64,000 nt of DNA from Zygotorulaspora mrakii. Its lineage: Eukaryota; Ascomycota; Saccharomycetes; Saccharomycetales; Saccharomycetaceae. The DNA lies in NCBI RefSeq assembly GCF_013402915.1, contig NC_050724.1:1178001-1242000 (forward strand). The letters are read 5' to 3'. The notes below the pieces were generated by a model that saw nothing but the letters and a program-made list of their open reading frames with translations, was not told where the DNA came from and did not search any database. This document shows, one piece after another, positions 48,900-59,297 of the stretch. Within the stretch, counting starts at the first letter, position 1. Each line of letters starts with the position of its first letter. The translations under genes and the position numbers were made by a program.

Positions 48900-50468
48900 A
48901 TGTCATCCACAGCATCAGATGAAATAAAAAAGACAACAAATATGGAATTGACGCAAGAAAAGAACCCAATTATATTCAGCGTACATTCATTAGAAGGCGA
49001 AATCATCGAGATTGACGAGAAAAATGCAGATCAAGCACTCGATTATGCTTTGGGCATGGAAAGGGTTGAGATAGATCCTGCATATGAGCGCCGCTTAGTC
49101 ACTAAAATTGACTGGTTTATATTACCAATTGTGGTGGCCTTAATGTCAGTTTCCTTGATGGATAAGACAACAAATAGCTATGCGTCAATTATGGGTATGA
49201 CAGCCGATTTGAGATTGACTGGAGAAGAATACTCGTGGGTTGGTAGTTCATTTTACTTTGGCTATCTTATTTTTGCATTTCCTGCAAATCTTATGCTTCA
49301 GAGATTTCCGCTTTCAAAAACTCTCGGAATAGCTGTTATTTTGTGGGGGGTTGTCTTGATGTGTCACGGTGCTTGTAAATCTGCTGCACCATTACTGGCA
49401 TGCCGTGTACTACTGGGTATTCTTGAGGCCTTTATGAATCCAGCATACGTTTTGCTTACCTCACAGTGGTATAAAAAGAGCGAACAATTTATGAGGTCGT
49501 GTGTCTGGGTTGGCTTTCAAGGGTTTGGCACCATACTCGGTACCAGTATTGCCTACGGTCTTGCCACTAATGGCCACTATGCTTTACCTTCCTGGAGACT
49601 GCTTTACATTATCACCGGCGTTATAACAATCTTTTTAGGAATTGTGTCAGTGCTGCACGTTCCTGACATACCAGTTAAGGCTTGGTTCTTAAATGACACG
49701 GAAAAGCAATACTGTGTTGAAAGAATCAAAGAAAATCAACAAGGGTTTGGAACTCGTGTTTTCAAAAAGCATCAGCTCATTGAAGCATTCAGAGATTACA
49801 GAACATTGATTTTCTTTGTATATGGCATGGTCTACGCTATTCCAAATGGTGGCTTCACGAATTTTGGTTCCATTTTACTAAGGGGAGACTTTGGATTCTC
49901 AACCACTACTGCTCTTTTGATGAATATGCCTGGTGGTGGTATTGATATTGTGATCCCATTTATCGTTGCTTACCTTTCAAAATGGTTTTTCAAGGGGGAA
50001 CGTCTGATCATCTCTTTTCTTGTGAATTCGCTTGTTGTTGTTGGAATGTGTCTACTGAATTTCACTGCTCACAAAGGATCAAGACTGGTCGGATATCTTT
50101 CCTTCTACTGCGCGACCGCTGTCTTATCTTGTATGTTTTCGTGTATATCTTCCAACACTGCTGGTTATACTAAGAAGATTACAGTGAATACAGTATTTCT
50201 AGTCGGATATGCAACAGGGAATATCATTGGTCCGCAAACATTCCGTAGCACTCAAGCGCCAGGATACGTTGGTGCTAAAATCGCAATGCTGATTTCTTTC
50301 TGTGTTGCTGACCTGTGCATAGCTGGAATGTATTTTTTGAACAAATGGGACAACAGACAGAAAGAAAAGAAAAGAGAAGCTCTTGGAGATAGCTATGTTG
50401 TTCCCGACGGTCTTGCTTTCACAGACTTGACTGACAAAGAGAATCCTGAATTTCGTTACTCTCTATAA
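48900..50468 (+). CDS. DAL5-type organic anion permease (MFS, ACS family)
   Basis: 522 residues. A cytoplasmic N-terminus of about 75 polar residues is followed by a conserved R.L..KID.FILPIV.LM entry (RRLVTKIDWFILPIVVALM), typical of the allantoate permease family (Dal5, Tna1, Seo1, Yct1, Vht1). Twelve membrane segments follow with WGVVLMCHGACKS and ACRVLLGILEAFMNPA, the family signature. Family members carry allantoate, ureidosuccinate, dipeptides, nicotinate, cysteine or biotin with protons. Head-to-head placement with a flavin amine oxidase suggests uptake of the oxidase substrate. The TATA-like GGATATATAATG near 48800 fits the start. The substrate is unknown. Confidence 0.9.
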   Translation: MSSTASDEIKKTTNMELTQEKNPIIFSVHSLEGEIIEIDEKNADQALDYALGMERVEIDPAYERRLVTKIDWFILPIVVALMSVSLMDKTTNSYASIMGMTADLRLTGEEYSWVGSSFYFGYLIFAFPANLMLQRFPLSKTLGIAVILWGVVLMCHGACKSAAPLLACRVLLGILEAFMNPAYVLLTSQWYKKSEQFMRSCVWVGFQGFGTILGTSIAYGLATNGHYALPSWRLLYIITGVITIFLGIVSVLHVPDIPVKAWFLNDTEKQYCVERIKENQQGFGTRVFKKHQLIEAFRDYRTLIFFVYGMVYAIPNGGFTNFGSILLRGDFGFSTTTALLMNMPGGGIDIVIPFIVAYLSKWFFKGERLIISFLVNSLVVVGMCLLNFTAHKGSRLVGYLSFYCATAVLSCMFSCISSNTAGYTKKITVNTVFLVGYATGNIIGPQTFRSTQAPGYVGAKIAMLISFCVADLCIAGMYFLNKWDNRQKEKKREALGDSYVVPDGLAFTDLTDKENPEFRYSL

Positions 50469-51007
50469 CCTATTTTGCAACCATTATATTATACATTCTT
50501 CCAAATTAATTGTACCTAAAGCTAATTGTTTTCGTTTCACCAAACCTTTTTAAATATTCAATCATCAAACAGTTTTGTAATGTTAAATTTTTATACTAAA
50601 GCACTTTTCTCATTGAGTTTGCCAAATTCTGGTTGCTACCAATACTAACACTCTCTCAAAGTTTGATAGATACGATTTGTCTAATACTTATTATGAAATG
50701 ATACGAGATATTCTCATAATGCATCGAAGCACTAAGTTGTTTTTTTGAGCTGTACTTGCAGAAAAGAATTAATCGAGAAGGGTATTAACCGCGTAGCGTT
50801 CTGGAAATTCCAATCCAAAAAGGGTAGAAGCAAACAAGAAAGCTCCCCAATTCTCTAAGGTGATTCAATTATTAAATTCAAACAAAAACATTACAAACTT
50901 TATGCTGTTAATCATTTAATTACTTTTCATATGTGTTTGATATTTAACAGCATAATATTCAATATACATTATTGCAGTATTGGCCTAATCCTGTTATAAC
51001 ACCCGTT
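50469..51007. other. Convergent 3' region, DAL5-type permease / AAAP transporter
   Basis: About 540 AT-rich bases. Nothing beyond terminator-like AT elements is seen. Confidence 0.55.
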
Positions 51008-52755
51008 TCAGCCGACCGGAGAAGTACAAGTGAATGGTTGTGCAGGATTGGTTTGATACACTGCAATAGCTCCGGAAATTGCCGAATAGGAACACAAACC
51101 GCACGTCGCAAGCGAGGCAAGAAAAAGGAAGAAGAGTGAAGCTTTGACCAAAACACGATATTTACCGCCGTGTCCTAAAGCACGCTTCCAACGAGACCAG
51201 CCCTTAAAATAAGAGTCTGCTCTTTCAACCATGAGACTCTTTGCGTTATAACTGTCTGCCAACGACGCATCTTTGCGGCAAAGTAGACAAAAAGCAAATA
51301 AAAATGGGAATGTGTATGAGAAATTGAGGATGCAGAAAGCACCAACAATTCCAACCAAGGCGCTAATTGATGGAATTGCTGTACCGAGAATGTAAGCGAT
51401 TGCCCAGTAGATAATGACGAAGCCACCCCATGCAATAGTGCCCCTCCGTGAGGTTATTGAAGGAAAATTAAAATCGGTAACCAAAAAGCCCTGGTAGATA
51501 ACCTTGATCCCAATATTTCCGTAAAGAACCATAGCAATAATACCGGTAATAATTGTGAGCACATTTCCAGCATTTTGCAAGGCCTTGGAACCGATAGCCA
51601 TATTAGCAGTCACATAGCTAAACTGTCCATTATATGCGTACACGAAAAGCCCATAGAAAAGATAGATGACTAGAATAAGAGATTGTGCACAGAGCATGCC
51701 TTTCCAAAAGTCCATTGGCCTCTTCAATTCAGCCATGACCTCACAGAAAATTGTAGCACCACCCCAGGCAAAAACCATATTATTCATACCACCAATTTTA
51801 TCACTAATCGTACCGGGTGTGATAGCATATTGTTTGATTGGTAACGGATCGAAGGTACCAGGGTGAAAATAAGGAGCTCCTTGCCCGTATTGCTGGAAGA
51901 TACCATAGTAAGGACCCCCTACGGCGACACCTACCATTGTGATGATACAGATCGCGATATTCATCCAAATTGCAGAGTTTGCAATATGTGCAAATTTTCC
52001 GAGAGAGCTGATCTGACCCATGATCATACATAGGAGACCCCACACCAAGATGTCAACTGTGAAACAAAAACTATCATGACCTCTGTTTACAACTAGCATC
52101 TGTGACACTGATTGTGCGGTACTCAAAAGAAGAAGTCCACAATTTAAAATCATCTGAATAAATTGCAGAAGCGCAAAAGGGTATCGAAACCAAGGAGCCA
52201 CAGCACGCGCAGCTAGATCTGAGAATGTACGAATCGGATAATTGTTTGAGTCCATTCTGCAAAAGCAAACATTAAGCAACCAACCACCAAAGGCAGCCGC
52301 GACACCAACAAGACGTAAAGGATAACACCTGGCACCCAGCCCATTTGAGCAACCGCATAAGGAGCATTCGATGGTCCTAGGATATCTGTCGTAATCAAGA
52401 AAAACACTGAATATGCTTTGGCTATGCGGAGCATACGCTGTGAATCCAACTTTGAAGGTGATAAATTACTGTTAGGGTCTGCATACATCTGCTCTCTCTG
52501 GGCAGCATAAAGTCCATCCAAGTCATTGCTCTTTTCATATTCACGCTGAATATCAGCATAGTAAAGATACGCCTGCAATGGTAAGTTACCCCCTGCCTTT
52601 TCATTAGAGATGATCTCACGACCAGAAATATCAACGTACTCTCCCTTCTCGTGGTCCATACTTCCTTGGGATCCCTTCTCTTTATTTACCTCATCATAAA
52701 CTCTAGAGATGTTCATCGACATAACGGGACTCGCAATGGGTACAAGTTTTGACAT
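51008..52755 (-). pseudogene. AAAP-family amino-acid transporter with one-base frameshift at 52301-52320
   Basis: From the ATG at 52755 a polar N-terminus of about 130 residues (KGSQGSMDHEKGEYVDISG region) leads into DILGPSNAPYAVAQMGWVPG, the first membrane segments of an AAAP permease. At 52301-52320 the frame shifts by one missing base. The next frame continues as GVAAAFGGWLLNVCF and stays open for more than 400 codons, with FAWGGATIFCEVMAELKRP and about nine further membrane segments. With one base added it would be 582 residues. It resembles Neurospora mtr-type permeases and is only distantly like the gene at 23188. The site lies in a G/T-rich run, not a long homopolymer. It is a recent pseudogene or a sequence error; as read, only the first two membrane segments would be made. 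Confidence 0.82.
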
Positions 52756-52913
52756 CTTAAGCGGGAAAATAGTCTTTATCGGTCCAATAAAAGCCCTTAT
52801 TGCTTTCAAGAATTATTCTTTAGTTTTGCTGAATATAGTTAGATGCCACACAGCTCTCAGTTTCTTTTAACTTATTTCAACTCAATAAGACTTTTAGACA
52901 ATCCCGATAAATA

Positions 52914-52980
52914 TGACACATTTCAAATTGACACATTTCAAATTGACACATTTTTATATTGACACATTCTAAGTTGACAC
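52914..52980. promoter_or_regulatory. Phased array of five TGACAC motifs upstream of the AAAP transporter
   Basis: TGACAC starts at 52914, 52929, 52944, 52960 and 52975, spaced 15, 15, 16 and 15 bases; four are followed by ATT. It lies 160-225 bases before the transporter ATG. TGACACAWW is, as I recall, the consensus of the TALE homeodomain repressors Cup9/Tos8, and Cup9 controls the peptide transporter PTR2 in S. cerevisiae. Further single copies occur near 53347, 53490 (reverse), 53881 and 53963. Confidence 0.65.
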
Positions 52981-54479
52981 CTTTTAGGTCTTGGCGGAAG
53001 ACACGACCATTTTCTTTTTTTTTGCCGTGTCTATCGCAATCATGCGCTGTATCTTCTTTTTTTCCGGCGTTTTTACTCCCTGTTCTGCGATATGCTCACT
53101 ATCTCTTTCAAAGAAGTCGATCACATCTGTATATCCTGACTAGATAACAGATAGTCAGAAAGACTTTACCTTGATATCATAACACTCAAAGACGCCTAGG
53201 AGAGAAGGAGACAACATAGTTTTAGCTCTCAACTTTGCGAAAGATAGAAGTTGACAGGTGCTGAGGTAAACAACCTCGATAACATCATATTAGTTTCTCA
53301 CACTGTTTTAGGAAAAAGTAGGACGTTTTCTCCTATTTTGCTGCATTTTGACACATTTCTCAATTGGAAATATGTTCTGATGTTCGAAGGCATGTGAGCA
53401 GAAAAGAAAAGGTAAAACTTGAGGCACGCTGCGTCTCGAAAAGTGCGAAAAAGAGATAAGTTTGTGAAAATTTGTGCCGTGCGAATGTGTCAAACGAGAT
53501 AGTTATTCGATAATATTGTTCGGAGCGCTGACGGAAAGCCGATAGTAAGTCCTCTGCAGGACTCTCTCTGTTAAGAAATTCATAATGCTGAGGGGATTTC
53601 CTGAGGAGCAGTCTAAAATGCGCACTCGCATAAGTTGAAGCAAATGCACAAAACTTGCAGATTTTTCTTGGCATATCCGTTAATTAGTTGACGTGGAGAG
53701 TTGTCGCACGTAGATAGCATCATTATGCGACTCCCTTCAATAATCTGGACGTTACTGGGCTAACCCTCTGGCTCCTATCACATTTGCGAAACATCTTATG
53801 GATACGCAAGATTGTGTCATCAGAATCCACATTTGATATTAACATATTGTGGCGAAAACAGACTTTACATCTTTGCTTATGACACATATATCATTTGCAA
53901 ATGCGGCCACTCTCTGCACTCTTGCACTTATTGTTGAGCTGTCCATTCGCTGAACACACTTTTGACACAAATGATTTCCTGCATTTCTTTCTTTTCTCAG
54001 TATATTTTTTTTGTGAGGAAGCGGGGAGCAACTGAGGCAGGTCGACGTTGAGCCTAAATTAACAAAAACGGCACGCTCGGATTGCTTTTTAAGACATTTT
54101 ACGTAATTTACCAGTCAGAGGAACTAGCTGCATCAACGTCTATGCCATGAGATTGGTCACATCAACGCCAATCTACAAGAAAATTTTCATACAGCTCCCA
54201 GTTTAGCTTCAGGCTAATTTGCATCTGCCTAACCCAATGTATTGATATTTTTAGTGTGTGATGACGTTTTCTGAGACTGTTTAAAAATTCTCTAGGAACA
54301 ATTAGAGTAGAGTAGGAGTGTATACAGATATAGCTACGTGTGAAATTCTTAGTGCCTATTACCTGAGCTTGATAGAAAAACCTCTTTTTGTTTAAGCGAT
54401 TAACAGGAATCGAGGAAAAACTATGTTAGCGATTTTGAATACGTTTCTTTGATTTACAGTGTTCTTCAAACTGTCGACT
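52981..54479. other. Gene-free region right of the AAAP promoter
   Basis: About 1.5 kb. It contains single dispersed TGACACA-type motifs and GATAA sites (53145, 53453). Short frames have no recognisable content. Confidence 0.5.
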
Positions 54480-55372
54480 ATTTAAAATTCAGCAAATGTG
54501 AACTGCGCCCAGATATATTTAAAGAGTAGCTTTTTGCAAAACGTGGGTTACAAATTGAAAAGCATTTTCTTACTGAGGTAATAGTACTAGCACGCCTGTT
54601 CTGATTGTTCGAAAGTATTTGGGAAAAGGTCACTTGCAAAAAGCCTTCAAATGTTGACAAGCAGTTCCATTTTTGTGCAGATATACGAAAGGAGGTTTTG
54701 GCTGATAGTAAGAAACCTCTAAATCTTCCGGCTTTAGCTGATATTTGCTCTCTATGCGATGCTGAAGACAAAAAATTTTGGATTGTCCCTGCTCGCTTCA
54801 GAAATAAAGATAGCTGGCAGCTACGGAACAAGAATCCAGTATTAGTATATCTAGGTGTAGTTCTTGACATGTAGTCTGCCAGCGTACTTCTTAAAAGACA
54901 TTGCTTTTCAGCAACAAAGAAAGTCGATTAATTCTAAATAACAATGGTTTGTATTACTTCTCAAAGACAGCCATGTTAAGAAAAAAGATTTTGTCCAAGA
55001 CATGATGCATGTTTCGTGTTTTTATTAAACTTCACTCCCGGTTTACTCCGAGCATGCCTTCTATGCCATTTGCCAAGGAAGGACACTTGACATGTGGAAT
55101 AATTATATGCTATCGTATTTCAATTGGTTTCACAAGAGGCTCTATGTGTTCTGGTCTATCATTTAACGACAGCCATGTGCTACTGCGAGAGTTGTCCGAT
55201 AAACTCCTTCCGAGACCGTGTTCAGCAGAGAGATGCTCTGCTTCATTTCCATTGGTATCACCTTGAATGCTTGTGGACTCTTCTGAATGTTGTCAGGGGA
55301 TTCAGGGACCAATGTTTCGGTGCAGTTCAGGTCTATAGTGAATTTTATCTTCTTTGCTCATCTTTGTAATTT
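54480..55372 (+). pseudogene. Probable decayed protein-coding gene, unknown family
   Basis: One reading frame (same phase throughout) is open over most of 890 bases but broken by about eight stop codons. The best stretches are 54605-54870 (FESIWEKVTCKK, then CSLCDAEDKKFW, then RFRNKDSWQLRNKNP) and 55124-55369 (CYCESCPINSFRDRV, then LLHFHWYHLECLW). The composition (Trp, Lys, Asp, paired Cys/His) looks protein-like rather than random, and CxxC/HxH motifs hint at zinc binding, perhaps a transposase or zinc-finger protein. I do not recognise it, and chance remains possible. Confidence 0.3.
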
Positions 55373-56846
55373 GAGCCATTGTTTAGCTGCTCATGGGTTT
55401 GCCTCTTTCTTCTCTCAAAATATACATAGAAATGTTAAAAGATATGCTATTGCACTGACCTCAAACCATTACAAACGTGTAAAGCGCAGATAATCATTAG
55501 ACAGTTTCGACGTGTTTGGTTTTTGCTTATAATATGTGCTTCTTAGTTGCATTCGTTTCATTCCGTTAAAGATATTATTTTCTCAAAAACTATTGTCACG
55601 CAGTACGTTGTTTTTGTAACGTATTCGTAAATGTACTTGTGTGTCTATTCGTTATTCGTCTCTGTTACTCGATCTTGGTATAGTGTATTATATAGTCTTA
55701 GTGCGGCTCGAATGCAAAAAACCATTTTCTTGTGAACGACATGAAGTTCTACGTTTAGACAAGAGTGTCCTCAGAAGACTTGCTGTAATTAAAGGACCGT
55801 TTCCTACATCTTAGCCAATTTTAATAGAATGCTGGCCACTAAATGACGCTGGGGTGCCTACTGATCACAGTGTTCGAGCCCCGAGGTATTATAAAACTGC
55901 AACATTGTCTAAAGTGAAAGGCGATGTATTAATTCACGTTAGAAGTGGTACTCTAAGTATGTTGCTCTTTTGGGTGATCTTGCCGTAAAGGGCCAAGCAG
56001 ATAATACTCTGGGATCCTCGAATTCAGGTAAGGGCTGGAGAAATATTCGTTTTAGTTATTAAGGTTCGAGAATCTTAGCAAATTTCCTTTTAAGAGCTCC
56101 TGCTTCGTATTTTGGGAAGGAGTGCATGTGGAGTTTAATACACAACAGAGACTATGTCGAAAAGGTTCAAGTCTGCTCTTCAATATTTGCTGAAGATAGA
56201 GATAACACAAGTTCGATAGCAGTTCTTCAAGGTCGCAGTTGCATAAGATGAACAATAATCCGTACGGGGAATGAATTATTATTGCGCCGCCTATTTGTGT
56301 TAGATCTCCCGTCAAGTTCCTTATTATGAAACTGGGAGTAGATTGTTTTTCATCAAATGATCTCTACTTAAAACCATTGTTCAGATCAAGGAAAGTTTCG
56401 ATTTTATTTCACTTGCTGTTACATTAATACATTAAGAGAAGAGTGAATGATGTAGTCAACATGGAATAAGGAACGTATTTGTACGATTTACAATGTCTCG
56501 TTTTATCTAGTAAGCTATAATTTGAAATATAGGTATCTTGAGTTGGGAAAAGTGATTTAATAATCGTTTCCTTTCCCCTGGATACGTTAATCCCATAGTT
56601 TTAGAGTTTCGAAAGAAGATTTTCTAATCTTTTAGGTATCGAAGACAATTCAAGATAGTGTCAAAGAAACCTTGACTTCCCAGTAATAACTGCCTATTTT
56701 TTCGGTTTTATTACAGATATACTGTTTCTAAGCATCTATGGTCGCTATACCATGAAGACTTCACCTTATTTGGCGTCGCTTTCCGAAGATGAATCTTTTA
56801 CGTAGTTTCACAGAGACAAAAGCATGTGTTCGTATATAAGTTATTG
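55373..56846. other. Gene-free region before the amidase 3' end
   Basis: About 1.47 kb without a recognisable gene. GTTCGAGCCCC near 55871 recalls a tRNA B box but has no pairing partner. The sequence is AT-rich towards the amidase stop. Confidence 0.5.
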
Positions 56847-58487
56847 CTAAGCTAATAAATCCTTAATGATTGACGATATTTCAAGTACCTTCTCTTCCTC
56901 AAATTTTGGACAAACTATCTGAACACAAACAGGCATCTTATCAAACTCGTTAGGATCGTAATAATTTTTAAGTTTCTTATCGAGTTCACTGACCGGAATA
57001 TATTCGTTGTCTACCTTGTCAATATTTTTATCAACGGTTGTGACTGGGAAAACGACACTAGCGCAATCAATAACATTGAAGGGAGTTGTATAGTTCAATG
57101 CAATACACTTTCCGTCATTTTTTTTGAAGCCAGCTGTTGGCCATACGGGACAGATTAATGCGTCGATTGGCTTACCATCCGTTGTCTTTGTTGAAGTGTG
57201 GGCCCAGTAACTCAGGAACTTTTCCCTTAATTCTGATTTACGCTCCCCAATTTTCCACCACTTTTCCACAGAGATAGGTCGCTCCATAGGGTTATAATCC
57301 ACCAGTGATTTTACACAATCCGCCACAGGCTCACCACTTAAAGCGCATATATCTTTAATTTCTTGACCATGATCTGCTGAGAATGTTTCTGTTGCTAGAT
57401 CAAGGACGTCTGCATGGTGCTCGAAATTCCAATCAATGACTTCGTGGGACCCTTTTTCAACCGCTCGAACAACCATTTGAAGAGCTCTTGATATAGGAGG
57501 ATGAACCATGATAGATCCATCCCACCACATAACTGCAAAACGCAAAGTTTGATGTTTCAAATATGATGTGTCACGCCAAGGGATCGGAACTACCTTAGGA
57601 TCCCGCTCCCAGGTGTTTGATTCGATAACGGATTTGGTAAACAACACAATATCTTCTAAAGAAGTTGCCAATGGTCCTATAACCGATGGAATAACCTCTT
57701 GCCCTTTGTATGAATTGGCGATACCCATATAAGGAATCCTTCCGTGAGAAGGCCTCAAACCGTATAGGCCCTGAAAAGAAGCAGGAATTCTAATACTTCC
57801 ACCAATATCTGTACCTACACCTAGAATAGACCCATGAGCGCCGATTAATGCACCTTCACCTCCAGAGCTTCCACCACTGGAGAATGCTATGTTAATACTA
57901 TTCAATGTAGTACCAAGTAAATTTGATTGAGTTTCCGGTGCCATCATGGCCATGGGGACAGCAGTCTTTACATAAAAGACGGCACCCTTATCCTCCAAAA
58001 CCTGAGCAAGCAAAGACTTGGTCTTAACTTCCTGCCCGACATAACCAACATATCCAATGGTAGTATCAATACCAGGCAAATTCACTTGATCTTTAAGTGA
58101 GATGGGAACTCCGTGAAGAGAGCCGACCGTAGTGCCATGTGTCGATAGGTAATCATCCAACTCTTTTGCTCTCTGTAATGCCTGGTCAAAAAATATTTCG
58201 ACACAGCAATTGAGTATTTGATGAGCAAGTGCTGCCCTATGGCAAAATGCATAGCATACGTCCCATGAGGACAGCTCACCACCGGCTATTCTTTGAGAGA
58301 GTTCGGTTGCAGTCATGTTAGTAATTGCTAATTCCTGTCGAGACAGTAAACTATCGATATATTCTTTAGTATTCGTATAGCCATCTTTCAGCATGGCTGC
58401 TGTGATATCCTTTACTCTCCATTTCGCTGGAATTGATTCTCCAATTTGTTTTCTCTTTTCTTCAGCAACAGTTTTCCAAGTCCTCAT
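56847..58487 (-). CDS. AMD2: Amidase (acetamidase type, AMD2/amdS-like)
   Basis: 546 residues from the ATG at 58487; ten codons further up begin only with GTG. It belongs to the amidase signature family with the Ser-cisSer-Lys triad: Lys132 in SLKDQV, the Gly/Ser-rich SSGGSSGGEGAL with the cis-Ser near 207, and nucleophile Ser231 in VGTDIGGSIRIP. The length is the same class as S. cerevisiae Amd2 (549) and Aspergillus AmdS (548). It hydrolyses small amides to carboxylic acid and ammonia, giving nitrogen. It is divergent from a urea transporter gene over a GATA-rich promoter, which fits nitrogen scavenging and nitrogen catabolite repression. The symbol is tentative: family membership is sure, the exact amide is not. 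Confidence 0.88.
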   Translation of the reverse strand: MRTWKTVAEEKRKQIGESIPAKWRVKDITAAMLKDGYTNTKEYIDSLLSRQELAITNMTATELSQRIAGGELSSWDVCYAFCHRAALAHQILNCCVEIFFDQALQRAKELDDYLSTHGTTVGSLHGVPISLKDQVNLPGIDTTIGYVGYVGQEVKTKSLLAQVLEDKGAVFYVKTAVPMAMMAPETQSNLLGTTLNSINIAFSSGGSSGGEGALIGAHGSILGVGTDIGGSIRIPASFQGLYGLRPSHGRIPYMGIANSYKGQEVIPSVIGPLATSLEDIVLFTKSVIESNTWERDPKVVPIPWRDTSYLKHQTLRFAVMWWDGSIMVHPPISRALQMVVRAVEKGSHEVIDWNFEHHADVLDLATETFSADHGQEIKDICALSGEPVADCVKSLVDYNPMERPISVEKWWKIGERKSELREKFLSYWAHTSTKTTDGKPIDALICPVWPTAGFKKNDGKCIALNYTTPFNVIDCASVVFPVTTVDKNIDKVDNEYIPVSELDKKLKNYYDPNEFDKMPVCVQIVCPKFEEEKVLEISSIIKDLLA

Positions 58488-59297
58488 TGTATAAATTCGT
58501 TCCCGACAATATTTCACAATGAAGACTTGGAAAGCTTCATTTCGTTAGTTCTTTGTTAAATAAATGATTTTTTCTCCACTGAATTATGAATAAAGAAACC
58601 ATTCACATCAAAGCACCCCGATCTGACTTAACTATATCTTTAATTCTTGAAGATTAGCCGTCACGACTCTTGCGCGGTTCTAGATTAAAAATCGGCCACT
58701 ACTCTATCATTCATGCTGTTCTTGCACGTTTTCAGGTCTTTGGAAGCGTGAAAAGGAGCGACTGATAACGGGAGACTGATAAGCGCCACCCTTTTTCTCC
58801 CCTTGATAATGACATCCCCGCGCGGTATTTTTATCGCACTTCTGCGTCATCGAAGACATTCCTGATAGGTAACAGAAAAATTTCAATCTAATAACTTTAC
58901 CTTTTATCAATTTCATGTTCCTCAGTAGTCATGTTTAATTGGCTGCAACTACGCATATGCCATAGCCCTTCTAATCTTCAGCGATTTGGCTTCGATTTTT
59001 CATCAAGAGTACCAGATAAGTGGTATCGTAGATTCATAGGCTGCTTATATCTCTTTTGTTTGGAGATAGTTGAATGTATGTGATCAATCGTTGAAACTAG
59101 AGGATACAGAGAGCAGGAGCAGGGATATTATCTATATTTTCCTCTTGTAAGACAAATCACGATAAAAATAGTTTGATTAAAGATTGAACTAAACTCATAT
59201 AAATTCCACCTCTCTTTGTCCATTATCTGCCGGAAAAGAAGACAATTCACATTCAAATCATACAAAGATTCAAAAAAAAAAGCAGCGTGAAGAAGTT
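58488..59297. promoter_or_regulatory. Divergent amidase / urea-transporter promoter with GATA cluster
   Basis: GATAA occurs at 58764, 58778 (GATAAG) and 58805, and reversed at 58831, with further copies near 58903 and 59009. A CGGAAAA half-site lies near 59231, close to the transporter start. The dense GATAA group is typical of Gln3/Gat1-controlled nitrogen genes. Confidence 0.65.

Noticed and set aside
55860..55890. GTTCGAGCCCC as a tRNA B box
   Set aside because: No T-stem pairing, no A box and no acceptor stem could be built.
56770..56800. TTTCCGAA near the amidase 3' end as CDEIII
   Set aside because: No CDEI at the right distance and the intervening sequence is not AT-rich enough.
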